This document shows, one piece after another, positions 26,736 to 35,725 of a stretch of 58,017 nucleotides of DNA. How positions within the stretch are numbered: the first letter of the stretch is position 1; every line of letters starts with the position of its first letter. Both the position numbers and the translations under genes were made by a program. The DNA lies in NCBI GenBank assembly GCA_902493895.1, contig CABUQW010000008.1, forward strand, positions 1 to 58,017, read 5' to 3'. Under the pieces are notes generated by a model. That model had not been told where the DNA came from and made no database searches. It saw only the letters and a program-made list of their open reading frames with translations. Source of the stretch: an uncultured Collinsella sp. (GTDB taxonomy: Bacteria > Actinomycetota > Coriobacteriia > Coriobacteriales > Coriobacteriaceae).

Positions 26736-27665
26736 CTAAGCTGCGAGATCGGATGCGTCCTGGTAGGACGCCATAGGACGGGTAGCGCCCGCGACGGTGG
26801 TCACCAGATCGCGAACACGGGAGAACGTGGCAGTGACCACCTCGTTGGCACGACTGTAGTCGACATCGCGCTCGTAGAGCGAAACAAGCGCACGGCCCAT
26901 GCCATAGGTGCCCGCGGCAGCAGTGAGCGCCTTGACGGCAAACCCAATATGCGGCGTCTGCTTGACGAGCGCGCGGGTGACCGCGCGGATCACAAGACCG
27001 CCGGCAAGCATGCCCGCGACCTCGTAGCCGCGCTCAGGCTTAATGCCGCGTCCAAAGACGGCAGCGAGCTCAAAGAGCATGCCCACTTGCGCCAGCGCCA
27101 TAACGGGATAATCGGCGCCCGGCAAAAACACCAGCGCACCGGTCGCCATATTGGTAAGCGCGCACGAGGTGATGATACGATTGGCCGCCGCGATGCGCAT
27201 GAAGACAAAGTTCGCCGCAAAAGCCGTTTCCTTGTCGGTGCGATCGAGAATCCAGCGGGCAAGCGTCTCGAGCAGATACGTCTTATCGGTTGCCGCCACC
27301 ACGCCGAGCATGGGCGTGGACTCCTCGATAAACGGCACCTCCACAGCAGACTCGGCAAGCACGCACACGGGCGCGCCGGCAATCACGAGCTCCTGCACGG
27401 CACTCTCCAAGCGGTCGGAACCACACGAGAGCACCAGCACTACATCGGTATCGGTCTTTGGAGCAATTCGCTCCTCCCCCAGACGCTCGACGCGCACAAT
27501 GCCCGAGGTCATCTGCGGCACAAAGGCGTCACGCACTGTCTCGGCCAGAAAGCGCGAGGCGGACGAATCCAGATAGACCGAGACACGCACCGGCGTATCG
27601 GAATCCTTCTTAACGGACGCGCCCATCTTAAAAGCGCGGGTCAGCTTATCTACGGGAATTTTCAT
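26736..27665 (-). CDS. DUF697/YcjF-like membrane-associated protein
   Basis: Function unknown. The 309-residue product has an N-terminal soluble half that resembles a degenerate nucleotide-binding domain but lacks a P-loop. From about residue 160 it has hydrophobic stretches (ITSCALTNMATGALVFLPG and VMALAQVGMLFELAAVFG) resembling DUF697, which is often fused to Era-like GTPases. It begins 19 bases after rodA ends, so it is probably in the mre-rod transcript, but no family role in cell shape is established. Confidence 0.7.
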   Translation of the reverse strand: MKIPVDKLTRAFKMGASVKKDSDTPVRVSVYLDSSASRFLAETVRDAFVPQMTSGIVRVERLGEERIAPKTDTDVVLVLSCGSDRLESAVQELVIAGAPVCVLAESAVEVPFIEESTPMLGVVAATDKTYLLETLARWILDRTDKETAFAANFVFMRIAAANRIITSCALTNMATGALVFLPGADYPVMALAQVGMLFELAAVFGRGIKPERGYEVAGMLAGGLVIRAVTRALVKQTPHIGFAVKALTAAAGTYGMGRALVSLYERDVDYSRANEVVTATFSRVRDLVTTVAGATRPMASYQDASDLAA

Positions 27666-27683
27666 AGCAAACCCCTCCAGCGG

Positions 27684-28910
27684 TTATGCGGCGCCCGAAC
27701 GATGCCGCCATATGGATTGTACGATACCCACCGTCAGCAGCTGAATCATCATCGAGGACGAACCGAAGCTAATAAACGGTAGCGGAATACCGGTAATCGG
27801 CATCATGCCGATGCACATGCCGATGTTTTCGAAGGTCTGGAACGCCCACATGCCGACGATACCTACGCATGATAAGCGTAGGAACAGAGACTCGCACTTA
27901 AAGGCAACGCGGATCGTCGAGAAGATGAGCAGTACGTACAAGCACAGCAGCAAAAAGGAGCCGCAGAAGCCAAAGGTCTCGGACAAAAAGGCGAAGACGA
28001 AGTCGGTATGGAACTCGGGTAGGAAGCCGCCGGCCGACTGCGTCGCATGCCCCAGGCCCTTACCAAAGAAACCGCCCGATCCAACGGCGATAAGCGACTG
28101 CTGAAGGTTGTAGGCATCGTCCGAATCGGCATTATCGGGGTCGATAAAGACCGTCAGACGGTTCATCTGATACTGCTTGATGAGCACATCGTGGCCGAGC
28201 AACGAATCAAAGACCGAATCGAGCGCCAGGACGAGAGCCACCAGGCCCACGAGCAGTGCCAGGGTCGACAGCACCCATTCGCGGCGTGCACCGCTCATAC
28301 AAATGACGATGGCGCCCGAAACTAGCACGACCAGGCCCGAGCCCAGGTCGCCCATGGCAACGACGGCCAAAAACGGAATGGACAGCATGCCGCAAAGCTT
28401 GACGTAGTCGCGAACGGTATCGATGCGGCCGTTATACTGCGAGCCAAGCGTAGCAATAAAGAAGATGGTGATGAGCTTGGCAAGCTCAACCGGCTGGAAT
28501 GTCAAGCCGATACCGGGAATCTTGATCCAGCCCGTCATGCCCAGACCGCCCGTATAGGACAGACCCGGAATCTTGGGCGAGAGGATCACGATCAGGTCGA
28601 TGACGAGCAACGCCGTCGAGAAATTGGAAATACCGCGCAGGTCGGAGCGCCAGACCAGCACCGCCAGCACCGTGCCGATGCCAATTCCCAGCAAATGGCG
28701 CGAGAACGAAGCATCGGCCTTAAACTGCGAAGCCGACCAGATAATGATGGCACCGTAGGCGACGAGCGCCACAGTAGCCACGAGCACACCGATATGCACC
28801 TTTTGGCGAAACGTGCCGCGCGAGGCCGAAAGTTGCTTGTTGACGCGGTCCAGGCTGCTGCGAGAGCCAGTCTTGGTTGAACGGAACAGATCCGCCGGAG
28901 AAAAATCCAT
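27684..28910 (-). CDS. rodA: Rod-shape peptidoglycan polymerase RodA
   Basis: SEDS-family glycosyltransferase that polymerises lateral-wall peptidoglycan with a class B PBP. The 408-residue product has about ten membrane segments after a 35-residue basic cytoplasmic N-terminus. Its SEDS features include WIKIPGIGLTFQPVELAKL, and the C-terminal GIPLPFISFGSSSMM motif is characteristic. It follows mrdA by nine bases, forming the enzyme pair for elongation. Confidence 0.94.
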   Translation of the reverse strand: MDFSPADLFRSTKTGSRSSLDRVNKQLSASRGTFRQKVHIGVLVATVALVAYGAIIIWSASQFKADASFSRHLLGIGIGTVLAVLVWRSDLRGISNFSTALLVIDLIVILSPKIPGLSYTGGLGMTGWIKIPGIGLTFQPVELAKLITIFFIATLGSQYNGRIDTVRDYVKLCGMLSIPFLAVVAMGDLGSGLVVLVSGAIVICMSGARREWVLSTLALLVGLVALVLALDSVFDSLLGHDVLIKQYQMNRLTVFIDPDNADSDDAYNLQQSLIAVGSGGFFGKGLGHATQSAGGFLPEFHTDFVFAFLSETFGFCGSFLLLCLYVLLIFSTIRVAFKCESLFLRLSCVGIVGMWAFQTFENIGMCIGMMPITGIPLPFISFGSSSMMIQLLTVGIVQSIWRHRSGAA

Positions 28911-28919
28911 CGCAACCTC

Positions 28920-30989
28920 CTATCGAACCGAAGAATCGCCCGAGGCCGAAGAGGTATCGGGCTCGTCATAAATCACGCCGAGCACGTCGCGCACGACATG
29001 CATCGCGGTATCTGAGCCGCCGCCGCCCTGCTCCAGGACAGTAGCGATGACATACTTGGGATCATCGGCCGGTGCATAGGCGCAGAACCACGCGTATTCG
29101 TCCTCGCCGCTTTTCTCGCCCGTGCCTGACTTGCCGTATACCTGCGGCGTCAGGGTGCCAAAGTGAGCCGCCAGGGACGTCGATGCCGTGTAAATCACGT
29201 CGTGCATGCCGTTGCGAACAAGAGCCAAATCCGAATCGCTGTTGATCTTGGCCTCCAGACGCTTCTTCTTGCCCTTGCCGTTGTACTTATAGGCATCGCC
29301 GTCGCCATCGCGCGACACGGCAGACAAAAACACGTGAGGCACGTACTGTTTGCCGCCATTGGCAAGACCCATATAGGCGCACGCCATCTGCAGGGGCGTC
29401 ACCAGGATGTCGCCCTGGCCGATGGCAATGTTGGTCATATCGCCGGCATTCCACTTGCGGTCCTCGGCAGAGGCGTCGGTGAAGTACGACTCTTTCCACT
29501 CGGCATCGGGAATACGGCCCGCGCCCTCACTCGGCAAATCGATACCGCAGGTCTTGCCTAGGCCCCAGCGACGAAAGACCTCCTGCAGGCCCTCGGAATG
29601 TTTCTCGTCATAAAAGAACGCCTTGCCCATGTCGTAGAAGACGGGGTCGCACGAGTTGGCGATACCCGACTGCAGCGTCATGGTGCCGTGGCCGGAATGC
29701 AGCCAGCAGTACTTGCCCCACGACTTGCCCAGACCCGTCCAATAGCCCGTGCAGTTGGTCGTCTGCCCCGACATGTAGGTTCCAAACTCAAGACCGGCCA
29801 GTGCCGAGAGCGGCTTGATGGTCGAAGCCGACATGTACTGTCCGCTAATGGCGCGGTTGAGCAGCGGGTGCGAACCCTTGTCATCATTGAGCTCGGTCCA
29901 CACGTCATTTGAGACGCCGCCGATAAAGACGGACGGATCGAACTTGGGCTCGCTCGCCATGCCCAGGATCTCGCCATTGTTGGGATCGAGACACACCACG
30001 GCGCCGTTGCCGGCATTGCTGTAGCCAGTGGTCTTGGCAAGCTCGATAGCGCTCGCCAGTGCCGTCTCGCAGGCCTGTTGGATCTTAAGGTCGAGCGTGA
30101 GCTTAATGTCGGAGCCGGCCTTCGCGGGCACGGCGCCGGCCTGACCGGTCACATTGCCCGAGGCATCGACCTTGACGGTCTGCTCGCCACGAATGCCCTG
30201 CAGCAGGTTTTCGTAGTAGCTCTCAACACCCGCCTGGCCCACGATATCGCCCGACTGGTACGTAATCCGGCCAGCAGAAGCATCATCATCGCCAGAGGTT
30301 TTCTTATTCTGGGCCTCGAGCTGCTCGGAGGTAATGGTGCCGGTATAGCCCAAGATATGGCATGCCGTCTCGCCATATGGATACTGGCGCTCGGTACGCT
30401 CGGCAATCTTGACGCCCGGGAACTCGCCGGCATGCTCCTGAATATAGGCAACCGTGGAGCGACGGACGTCCGTCGCGATGGTATGCAGGCTCTGAGCGCC
30501 CTCTGTATTGTCCTGAATATTGCGAAGGACCGCCACGTAAGGCATTCCAAGCACGTTGGCAAGATGGCGAACCAGAACCTCATCCTCCGCAAGGTCGCGG
30601 TAGGCCACGACAGCAAGTGAGGGACGGTTCTGGACAAGCGCCACGCCATTGCGGTCAAGGATGCGACCGCGCACAGCGGGTGTGGTAACGGTGCGAGTCT
30701 GATTACTATTGGCCTGCTTCTCGTAATAGTCCGACGAGACCATCTGCATGCCCCACAGCTTGACGGCAAGCGCCGCAAACATCGCGCCCACACCCGTGGT
30801 GAGGATGGAAAAGCGGCCCTTAAAGGCGGTCGCCGCGGTATTGCCCTCGCCCTCGGTGGCGCGCGGGGCCGTTCCATGCTGCGTATCGTAGGTAAAACGG
30901 GAATCGCCACGACGCATGATGACCAGCGCGACCACGATGGCCACAACCAGCACGATACCGGCGATAATAACCGTCAACTGGGAAGACAT
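28920..30989 (-). CDS. mrdA: Penicillin-binding protein 2 (elongation transpeptidase)
   Basis: Class B PBP that crosslinks peptidoglycan during elongation. The 689-residue product has an N-terminal membrane anchor, possibly two hydrophobic segments, and a dimerisation domain including GRILDRNGVALVQNRPS. The transpeptidase domain has the nucleophile in SASTIKPLSALAG (STIK), ANSCDPVF as the second motif and KSGTGEKSG as the third. It lies between mreD and rodA, matching the classical mreBCD-mrdA-rodA order. Confidence 0.94.
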   Translation of the reverse strand: MSSQLTVIIAGIVLVVAIVVALVIMRRGDSRFTYDTQHGTAPRATEGEGNTAATAFKGRFSILTTGVGAMFAALAVKLWGMQMVSSDYYEKQANSNQTRTVTTPAVRGRILDRNGVALVQNRPSLAVVAYRDLAEDEVLVRHLANVLGMPYVAVLRNIQDNTEGAQSLHTIATDVRRSTVAYIQEHAGEFPGVKIAERTERQYPYGETACHILGYTGTITSEQLEAQNKKTSGDDDASAGRITYQSGDIVGQAGVESYYENLLQGIRGEQTVKVDASGNVTGQAGAVPAKAGSDIKLTLDLKIQQACETALASAIELAKTTGYSNAGNGAVVCLDPNNGEILGMASEPKFDPSVFIGGVSNDVWTELNDDKGSHPLLNRAISGQYMSASTIKPLSALAGLEFGTYMSGQTTNCTGYWTGLGKSWGKYCWLHSGHGTMTLQSGIANSCDPVFYDMGKAFFYDEKHSEGLQEVFRRWGLGKTCGIDLPSEGAGRIPDAEWKESYFTDASAEDRKWNAGDMTNIAIGQGDILVTPLQMACAYMGLANGGKQYVPHVFLSAVSRDGDGDAYKYNGKGKKKRLEAKINSDSDLALVRNGMHDVIYTASTSLAAHFGTLTPQVYGKSGTGEKSGEDEYAWFCAYAPADDPKYVIATVLEQGGGGSDTAMHVVRDVLGVIYDEPDTSSASGDSSVR

Positions 30990-31002
30990 CTACGGGCCTC
31001 CC

Positions 31003-31575
31003 CTATTTGAGCTTGCGGGTCTTGGGCTTAAAGCGCATACCCGTCTGGCGTCCGCCACGCGCGGAGAATCCATAGCCGGACTGCGGCACGACGCCGGACA
31101 TCAAAAACGGAATGGCAACCAGGCCCGTCAGGATCGAAGACGGCAACGCATGGCCGAAGATCGCCACGACAAAGCTCGTCTCCAAACCCATAAACAGCAA
31201 GATGATGCTGTAGATCACATTAATGACGAGCGCGAAGGCGCCCACAGTGACGCCGCGCGCACTCGGGGTACCGCCCGTCTGACCGACGGCGCTGTGCACC
31301 AGGGCAAAAGAACCCACGGTCAGCAGGAGCGACATAACGCCCACCGGCACGGCAGCGGACAGGTCATAAAACAAGCCACTGCAAAAACCGCACACGACGG
31401 CACGGGTCGGGTCGCCCGAGAACACGCTTAGGCACACCAGGATAATCATGAAGTTGACGCGACCGCCCGCAATGGAGATCTGCGGTGCCAGGCCTGCCTG
31501 CAGCAGCACGCACACGATGGCGGCGATCACAAACGTGCGGGAGCTCATCCCCTGCTCGTGTAGATCCATGGACAT
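31003..31575 (-). CDS. mreD: Rod-shape-determining protein MreD
   Basis: Integral membrane protein of the elongasome that bridges MreC and the wall synthases. The 190-residue product has about five hydrophobic segments, with FSGDPTRAVVCGFCSGLFYDLSAAVPVG matching the most conserved MreD loop. Its C-terminus is strongly basic. Identification rests on this loop, topology and position between mreC and mrdA. The precise start is uncertain because two in-frame ATGs lie within ten codons. Confidence 0.88.
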   Translation of the reverse strand: MSMDLHEQGMSSRTFVIAAIVCVLLQAGLAPQISIAGGRVNFMIILVCLSVFSGDPTRAVVCGFCSGLFYDLSAAVPVGVMSLLLTVGSFALVHSAVGQTGGTPSARGVTVGAFALVINVIYSIILLFMGLETSFVVAIFGHALPSSILTGLVAIPFLMSGVVPQSGYGFSARGGRQTGMRFKPKTRKLK

Positions 31576-31580
31576 GCCCC

Positions 31581-32579
31581 CTATTCGCTCGAGCCGGAAT
31601 CGGTCGTCTCGGACGTGTCGGAACTGTCATCCGAGCTCTCGTCCTTCGTCTTGGTCGCAGCGTCGCGCGACGTTCCCTGCGGCGTGCTGTTGGCCGTGCT
31701 CACGTCCTCATCCGAGGCCGACTGTTCGTCGGTCAGCGAGGTGATGACCAGTACTTCCTCGTTGTTCTCGGCCGTGGTCTGGGCGCGCACCACAATGGTG
31801 TAGTACACGTCGTTTGCCGATTTCTCGACCGACGAGACGGTGCCGAGCGGAAGACCCTTGGGGAACACACCGCCAATGCCCGAGGTCACGATGATGTCGC
31901 CAACCTTAACGTCGGAGTCGACGCTCACGTACTCAAGACGCAGCGTGCCGTCAGCCTGCCCCTGCAGCATACCCTGGGCGCGCGTGTCCTGCACCATAGC
32001 GGATACACCGGAGTTCTCGTCGCCAATCAGGCGCACGGTCGACGTCTTGGCCGAAACCTCGATGATCTGGCCGATAACACCGGCCGAACTCGTCACAGGC
32101 ATGTTGATGGTAAGGCCGTCGGCAGAACCCTTATCGATCGTGACGGTCGAGGTCCAGGCATCGCCCGAGGCACCAACGATACGAGCTGCGGTCGATTTAA
32201 GGTTGTAGGTCGACTGCAGGCCGACCAGCCCCTCCAGACGCTCAGCGGTCTTTTGAGCCTCGGAGAGCTCGGCAACCTTAGAGGTCAGCTCCTCGTTTTG
32301 TTTCTTGAGCTCGTCGAGCGTGTCCTGCGACGCCGTTAGGTTAGAGAACACGTTGCCGATCGCATTGAAGGGAGCCGCCACAGCCGAGCCCACAAAGCGC
32401 ACCGGCGAGGTAATCGTCGTTACGCCCGAACGCACGGCATGAATCGGCCCTGCCTCGCCCTCGCGGATGTAAAAAGTGAGCAGCAACACCGAAATCAGGC
32501 TGAAAACAATCAACGGGCGCATACCCGTTGATTGTCGCTTGGTATTCAGATTTGTGGAGAAACCCGAAGATCGTGCCAA
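31581..32579 (-). CDS. mreC: Rod-shape-determining protein MreC
   Basis: Periplasmic or extracytoplasmic scaffold that activates PBP2-RodA. The 332-residue product has a single N-terminal membrane segment (about residues 20-40), and a coiled coil follows (LDELKKQNEELTSKVAELSEAQ). The beta-rich MreC domain includes AARIVGASGDAWTSTVTIDKGSADGL and IIVTSGIGGVFPKGLPLG. A disordered Ser/Thr/Asp tail of about 45 residues ends it. The start is a TTG at 32579 with AGGTGG upstream. It lies 21 bases after mreB. Confidence 0.93.
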   Translation of the reverse strand: MARSSGFSTNLNTKRQSTGMRPLIVFSLISVLLLTFYIREGEAGPIHAVRSGVTTITSPVRFVGSAVAAPFNAIGNVFSNLTASQDTLDELKKQNEELTSKVAELSEAQKTAERLEGLVGLQSTYNLKSTAARIVGASGDAWTSTVTIDKGSADGLTINMPVTSSAGVIGQIIEVSAKTSTVRLIGDENSGVSAMVQDTRAQGMLQGQADGTLRLEYVSVDSDVKVGDIIVTSGIGGVFPKGLPLGTVSSVEKSANDVYYTIVVRAQTTAENNEEVLVITSLTDEQSASDEDVSTANSTPQGTSRDAATKTKDESSDDSSDTSETTDSGSSE

Positions 32580-32600
32580 ATGGAATCCACCTTTTGGAAA

Positions 32601-33644
32601 TTAAGCATTGGTCTGGACGAAGCCGCCATCAAACGCATTGGCCTCGAGCACGCGGGCGCAGCCGTTAACGACGTTATCGAGCGCCGTAGGACTGACGTTG
32701 ACCGAAACACCGGTCTCATCACGCAGGCGCACGTCGAGACCGCGCAGCAGCGCGCCGCCACCGGTCAGCAAAATGCCGTAGTACATAAGGTCCGAGGCAA
32801 GATCGGGAGGCGTAGCGTCGAGTGCGTCCTTGACGGCCTTGGCCATCTCGTCGAGCGGCTTGTTGAGCGCGCGACGAATCTCCTCGCTCTCGATGCGCAC
32901 GGTCTTGGGCAGACCGGTAATCACGTCGCGGCCATTGACCTCGACGTCGAGCTCGTCCTTGAGCGGCACGGCGGAGCCGACCTTGATCTTGATGTCCTCT
33001 GCCGTACGCTCGCCGATGGCCAGGTTGTAGGCATCGCGAACGTGCGTGAGGATGGCCTGATCGAACTCGTCGCCGGCAATACGGATGGACTGCGAGACGA
33101 CGATGCCGCCCATAGCGATAACGGCAACCTCGGTGGTACCGCCGCCGATGTCGATGACCATGGAGCCGGTGGGTTCCTCGACGGGCAGATCGGCGCCGAT
33201 AGCGGCGGCCATAGGCTCTTCGATCAGATAGGCCTGGCGGGCACCGGCCTGGATCGTGGCCTCAAAGACAGCACGCTTCTCGACCGACGTGACGCCGGAG
33301 GGAACGCAGACGACAACACGCGGACGCGGAGTCCACGGATAGCGTTTCTCGGACGCCTTGTCGATAAAGTAACGAAGCATGGCCTCGGTAACATCGAAGT
33401 CGGCGATGACGCCGTCCTTCAGGGGACGAACGGCCACGATGTTGCCGGGCGTACGGCCGAGCATGCGCTTGGCCTCGATGCCAACCGCCAGGATGCGCTC
33501 GTCGTTCTTGTCGATGGCGACGACGGAAGGCTCGCGGATGACGATGCCCTTGCCGCGCACGGAGACAAGCGTATTTGCGGTGCCGAGGTCGATGGCAAGA
33601 TCGCCCGCATAGCTACCGAAGAACATATCCATCAAAGAAAACAA
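32601..33644 (-). CDS. mreB: Rod-shape-determining protein MreB
   Basis: Actin-like filament protein that guides lateral wall synthesis. The 347-residue product has the actin-fold phosphate loops LAIDLGTANTLV and MVIDIGGGTTEVAVI, and the adenosine motif GILLTGGGALLRGLD. The start is most likely the TTG at 33644, five bases after AGGAG; the ATG four codons later is too far from that site. It leads mreBCD-mrdA-rodA. A TATGAT -10-like element lies about 40 bases upstream without a strong -35. Confidence 0.96.
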   Translation of the reverse strand: MFSLMDMFFGSYAGDLAIDLGTANTLVSVRGKGIVIREPSVVAIDKNDERILAVGIEAKRMLGRTPGNIVAVRPLKDGVIADFDVTEAMLRYFIDKASEKRYPWTPRPRVVVCVPSGVTSVEKRAVFEATIQAGARQAYLIEEPMAAAIGADLPVEEPTGSMVIDIGGGTTEVAVIAMGGIVVSQSIRIAGDEFDQAILTHVRDAYNLAIGERTAEDIKIKVGSAVPLKDELDVEVNGRDVITGLPKTVRIESEEIRRALNKPLDEMAKAVKDALDATPPDLASDLMYYGILLTGGGALLRGLDVRLRDETGVSVNVSPTALDNVVNGCARVLEANAFDGGFVQTNA

Positions 33645-33704
33645 CGCAACTCCTGATGTGTTGGATGATTGCTGGAAAACTACTAGCTCATCATACTAGC
33701 GCAA

Positions 33705-33737
33705 GCCCGGCACCTCACTTGCGGTGAAGCGCCGGGC
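33705..33737 (-). terminator. GC-rich hairpin between the TPR gene and mreB
   Basis: An inverted repeat of about 14 bp with two mismatches around a four-base loop lies 23 bases after the TPR gene stop on the minus strand. The T-run is weak, so it may be a leaky terminator or a processing site. Confidence 0.45.
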
Positions 33738-33759
33738 AAAGCTAAATCCCATAAGGTCA

Positions 33760-35064
33760 CTACTGGTTGTCAGCAGCCGAGAAATCCATATCGAGCGAGG
33801 AAACGGCCCAGCCGATATGGTTGTCGGAGCGCACGAATTTGACGGTGTACTCCTGCTCGCCGCCCTTGGACAGCGATGCCTTCACCTTAGCGGTCGTCTC
33901 GGTCATGGACTGATCCATGCCCTCGACGGACACGGTAGCACCCTGCGGAATCGAGGAGATGATCATCGACTTAGCGTCCTCGGACAGGCTCGAGGCCAGG
34001 CAAGACTCGGCCTTTGCGGTGTCACCGTCGCCGGCGGCCTGGAACAGATCGGAAACCACAGATTCCTGAGACGGGAAGCCAAAGCCGCGCGTGTAGGCAA
34101 AGCCCAGACCGCCCGCGGCGATCAAAATGAGCAGAAGCAGCACGATGAAGACTTTAAGACCCGTGTGGCGATGGCGACGACGGACCTTGGCCTGCTTACG
34201 ATCCTGACGGTCCTGCTGGACCATCTCGGACTCGGACAGCGTAAAGAAGCCGGTGTCCGAGGGATCGGGCATAAACTGACCGGTCGCACCCGTAGGATCG
34301 AGCGGATCGACGGCAGGAGCGTCCATCGCGGGCGCCGGAGCCGTGGCCATGGCCGTCTGGGCAGACAGCGCGGCAAGCGAATCGTGCACGCGGGCAAGCT
34401 CATCGGCCTGCTCGGAGGTGAGCTGGTAGATGCCATCGGCAGTGGCGGCGTTAAAGGCGTCGAGTGCGTCGGAGGGACGGCCGGCGGCAGAAAGCGCCTG
34501 ACCCATGCCGGCGTTGAGCGCACGCGTGTCGTCGCGGGGACCGGCAAAGTCGATAGCCGTGCGGTAGGTCTCCACGGCATCCGCCGGACGGCCGAGCTTA
34601 ATGAAGCAACGACCGAGCTCGCCGAGTGCGGCGGCAGGAGCCGGATTGGCGCCGTCGATGGCAGCCTGACGGAAGGCAGTACCCGCGTTGGCATAGTCGC
34701 CCGACTGGAACAGCGCGTTACCCAGGCCCAGATAGGCCTTGAACGGCGTGGCGTAGGAAGCATCCTGCGTAGCGGCAGAGAACGCCTGGGCGGCCGTCGT
34801 GTAGTCGCCCACGGCGGCGAGCGCCTTGCCGCGGTTGGTGAGCAGCGCGCCGCGCTTGCCATAGGTGCCGTCGTTGAGGGCAGCGGCATAGGCCTCGGCG
34901 GCCTCGGCATACATGCCCAAGTGCATCAAGGCGTTGCCACGAAGGTGATCGGCCTCGCCCATAATCTCATCGGGAGTCTTTGCCGCCCCAAGCATCTGGG
35001 CTGCAGCGGAAAAATCACCCGCGCGATAAGCGGCGCGGCCCTGTTGGATCAGCTGGCTATTCAA
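33760..35064 (-). CDS. TPR-repeat membrane-anchored protein
   Basis: Role unknown. The 434-residue product has an N-terminal array of tetratricopeptide-like helical repeats (about residues 1-210), a disordered Pro/Ala/Asp linker and a basic stretch. One membrane segment (FIVLLLLILIAAGGLGFAY, near residue 305) is followed by an outer domain of about 100 residues resembling the DUF4878 or NTF2-like lumazine-binding class. Topology would place the repeats in the cytoplasm. It is downstream of a peptidyl-prolyl isomerase and upstream of mreB. Confidence 0.75.
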   Translation of the reverse strand: MNSQLIQQGRAAYRAGDFSAAAQMLGAAKTPDEIMGEADHLRGNALMHLGMYAEAAEAYAAALNDGTYGKRGALLTNRGKALAAVGDYTTAAQAFSAATQDASYATPFKAYLGLGNALFQSGDYANAGTAFRQAAIDGANPAPAAALGELGRCFIKLGRPADAVETYRTAIDFAGPRDDTRALNAGMGQALSAAGRPSDALDAFNAATADGIYQLTSEQADELARVHDSLAALSAQTAMATAPAPAMDAPAVDPLDPTGATGQFMPDPSDTGFFTLSESEMVQQDRQDRKQAKVRRRHRHTGLKVFIVLLLLILIAAGGLGFAYTRGFGFPSQESVVSDLFQAAGDGDTAKAESCLASSLSEDAKSMIISSIPQGATVSVEGMDQSMTETTAKVKASLSKGGEQEYTVKFVRSDNHIGWAVSSLDMDFSAADNQ

Positions 35065-35075
35065 GGAAGTCCCCT

Positions 35076-35618
35076 TTACTCGTGAACGATCTCGACATGG
35101 ACGATCTCGTCGCCGGCACGCAGCTGCGAAATCACATCGAGACCCTCGACCGTGGTACCAAAGACGGTGTAACCGGAATCGAGGTTATGCTGGGCGCCCA
35201 GGCAGAAGTAGAACTGCGAACCCGCGGAATCGGGGTCCATGGAGCGTGCCATGGCTAGGGCACCATCGACATGGCTGTTGCGCGGATTGGTGGCGAACTC
35301 GCCCTTGATGCAGTAGCCGGGGCCACCGGTACCGGGCATGCCATCGGGGCCCTCAAGACCGGCAGCAACGTCAGCGCCGGACATATCGCGGGTATTGGGG
35401 TCGCCGCCCTGAATGACAAAGCCGGGCACATAGCGATGGAACTTAAGGCCATCATAGAAACCCATCGTGGAAAGCTCGCAGAAGTTCGCGACATGAATGG
35501 GAGCGCCCTCGCCGTCAAACTTGACCTTGATGGTACCCTTCGACGTCTCGATAACGGCGCACTCGTCGCCGGCAAGCTGATACTCGGGCGTGTAGAGCTC
35601 TTTCTTAAAACCAAACAT
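35076..35618 (-). CDS. Cyclophilin-type peptidyl-prolyl isomerase
   Basis: Catalyses cis-trans isomerisation of proline bonds. The 180-residue product has the cyclophilin core FHRYVPGFVIQGGDPNT, with the catalytic Arg in FHR and the FVIQGGD strand, and DSAGSQFYFCLGAQHNLDSGYTVFG. There is no signal peptide, so it is probably cytoplasmic. It begins a two-gene unit with the TPR protein, behind its own promoter. Confidence 0.93.
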   Translation of the reverse strand: MFGFKKELYTPEYQLAGDECAVIETSKGTIKVKFDGEGAPIHVANFCELSTMGFYDGLKFHRYVPGFVIQGGDPNTRDMSGADVAAGLEGPDGMPGTGGPGYCIKGEFATNPRNSHVDGALAMARSMDPDSAGSQFYFCLGAQHNLDSGYTVFGTTVEGLDVISQLRAGDEIVHVEIVHE

Positions 35619-35657
35619 GTGGTTCCTTCCTCGTGCGTTTAAAGCATATTTGTACGA

Positions 35658-35687
35658 ATTGTAGCAATAAGCATGCGCTTACATCAA
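35658..35687 (-). promoter_or_regulatory. Promoter of the isomerase-TPR unit
   Basis: TTGATG (35682-35687) and TACAAT (35658-35663) on the minus strand with 18 bases between, about 40 bases before the isomerase ATG. Confidence 0.65.
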
Positions 35688-35725
35688 TTGCGCACGTAGG
35701 TTATGCCGACTATGGCGAACTAATT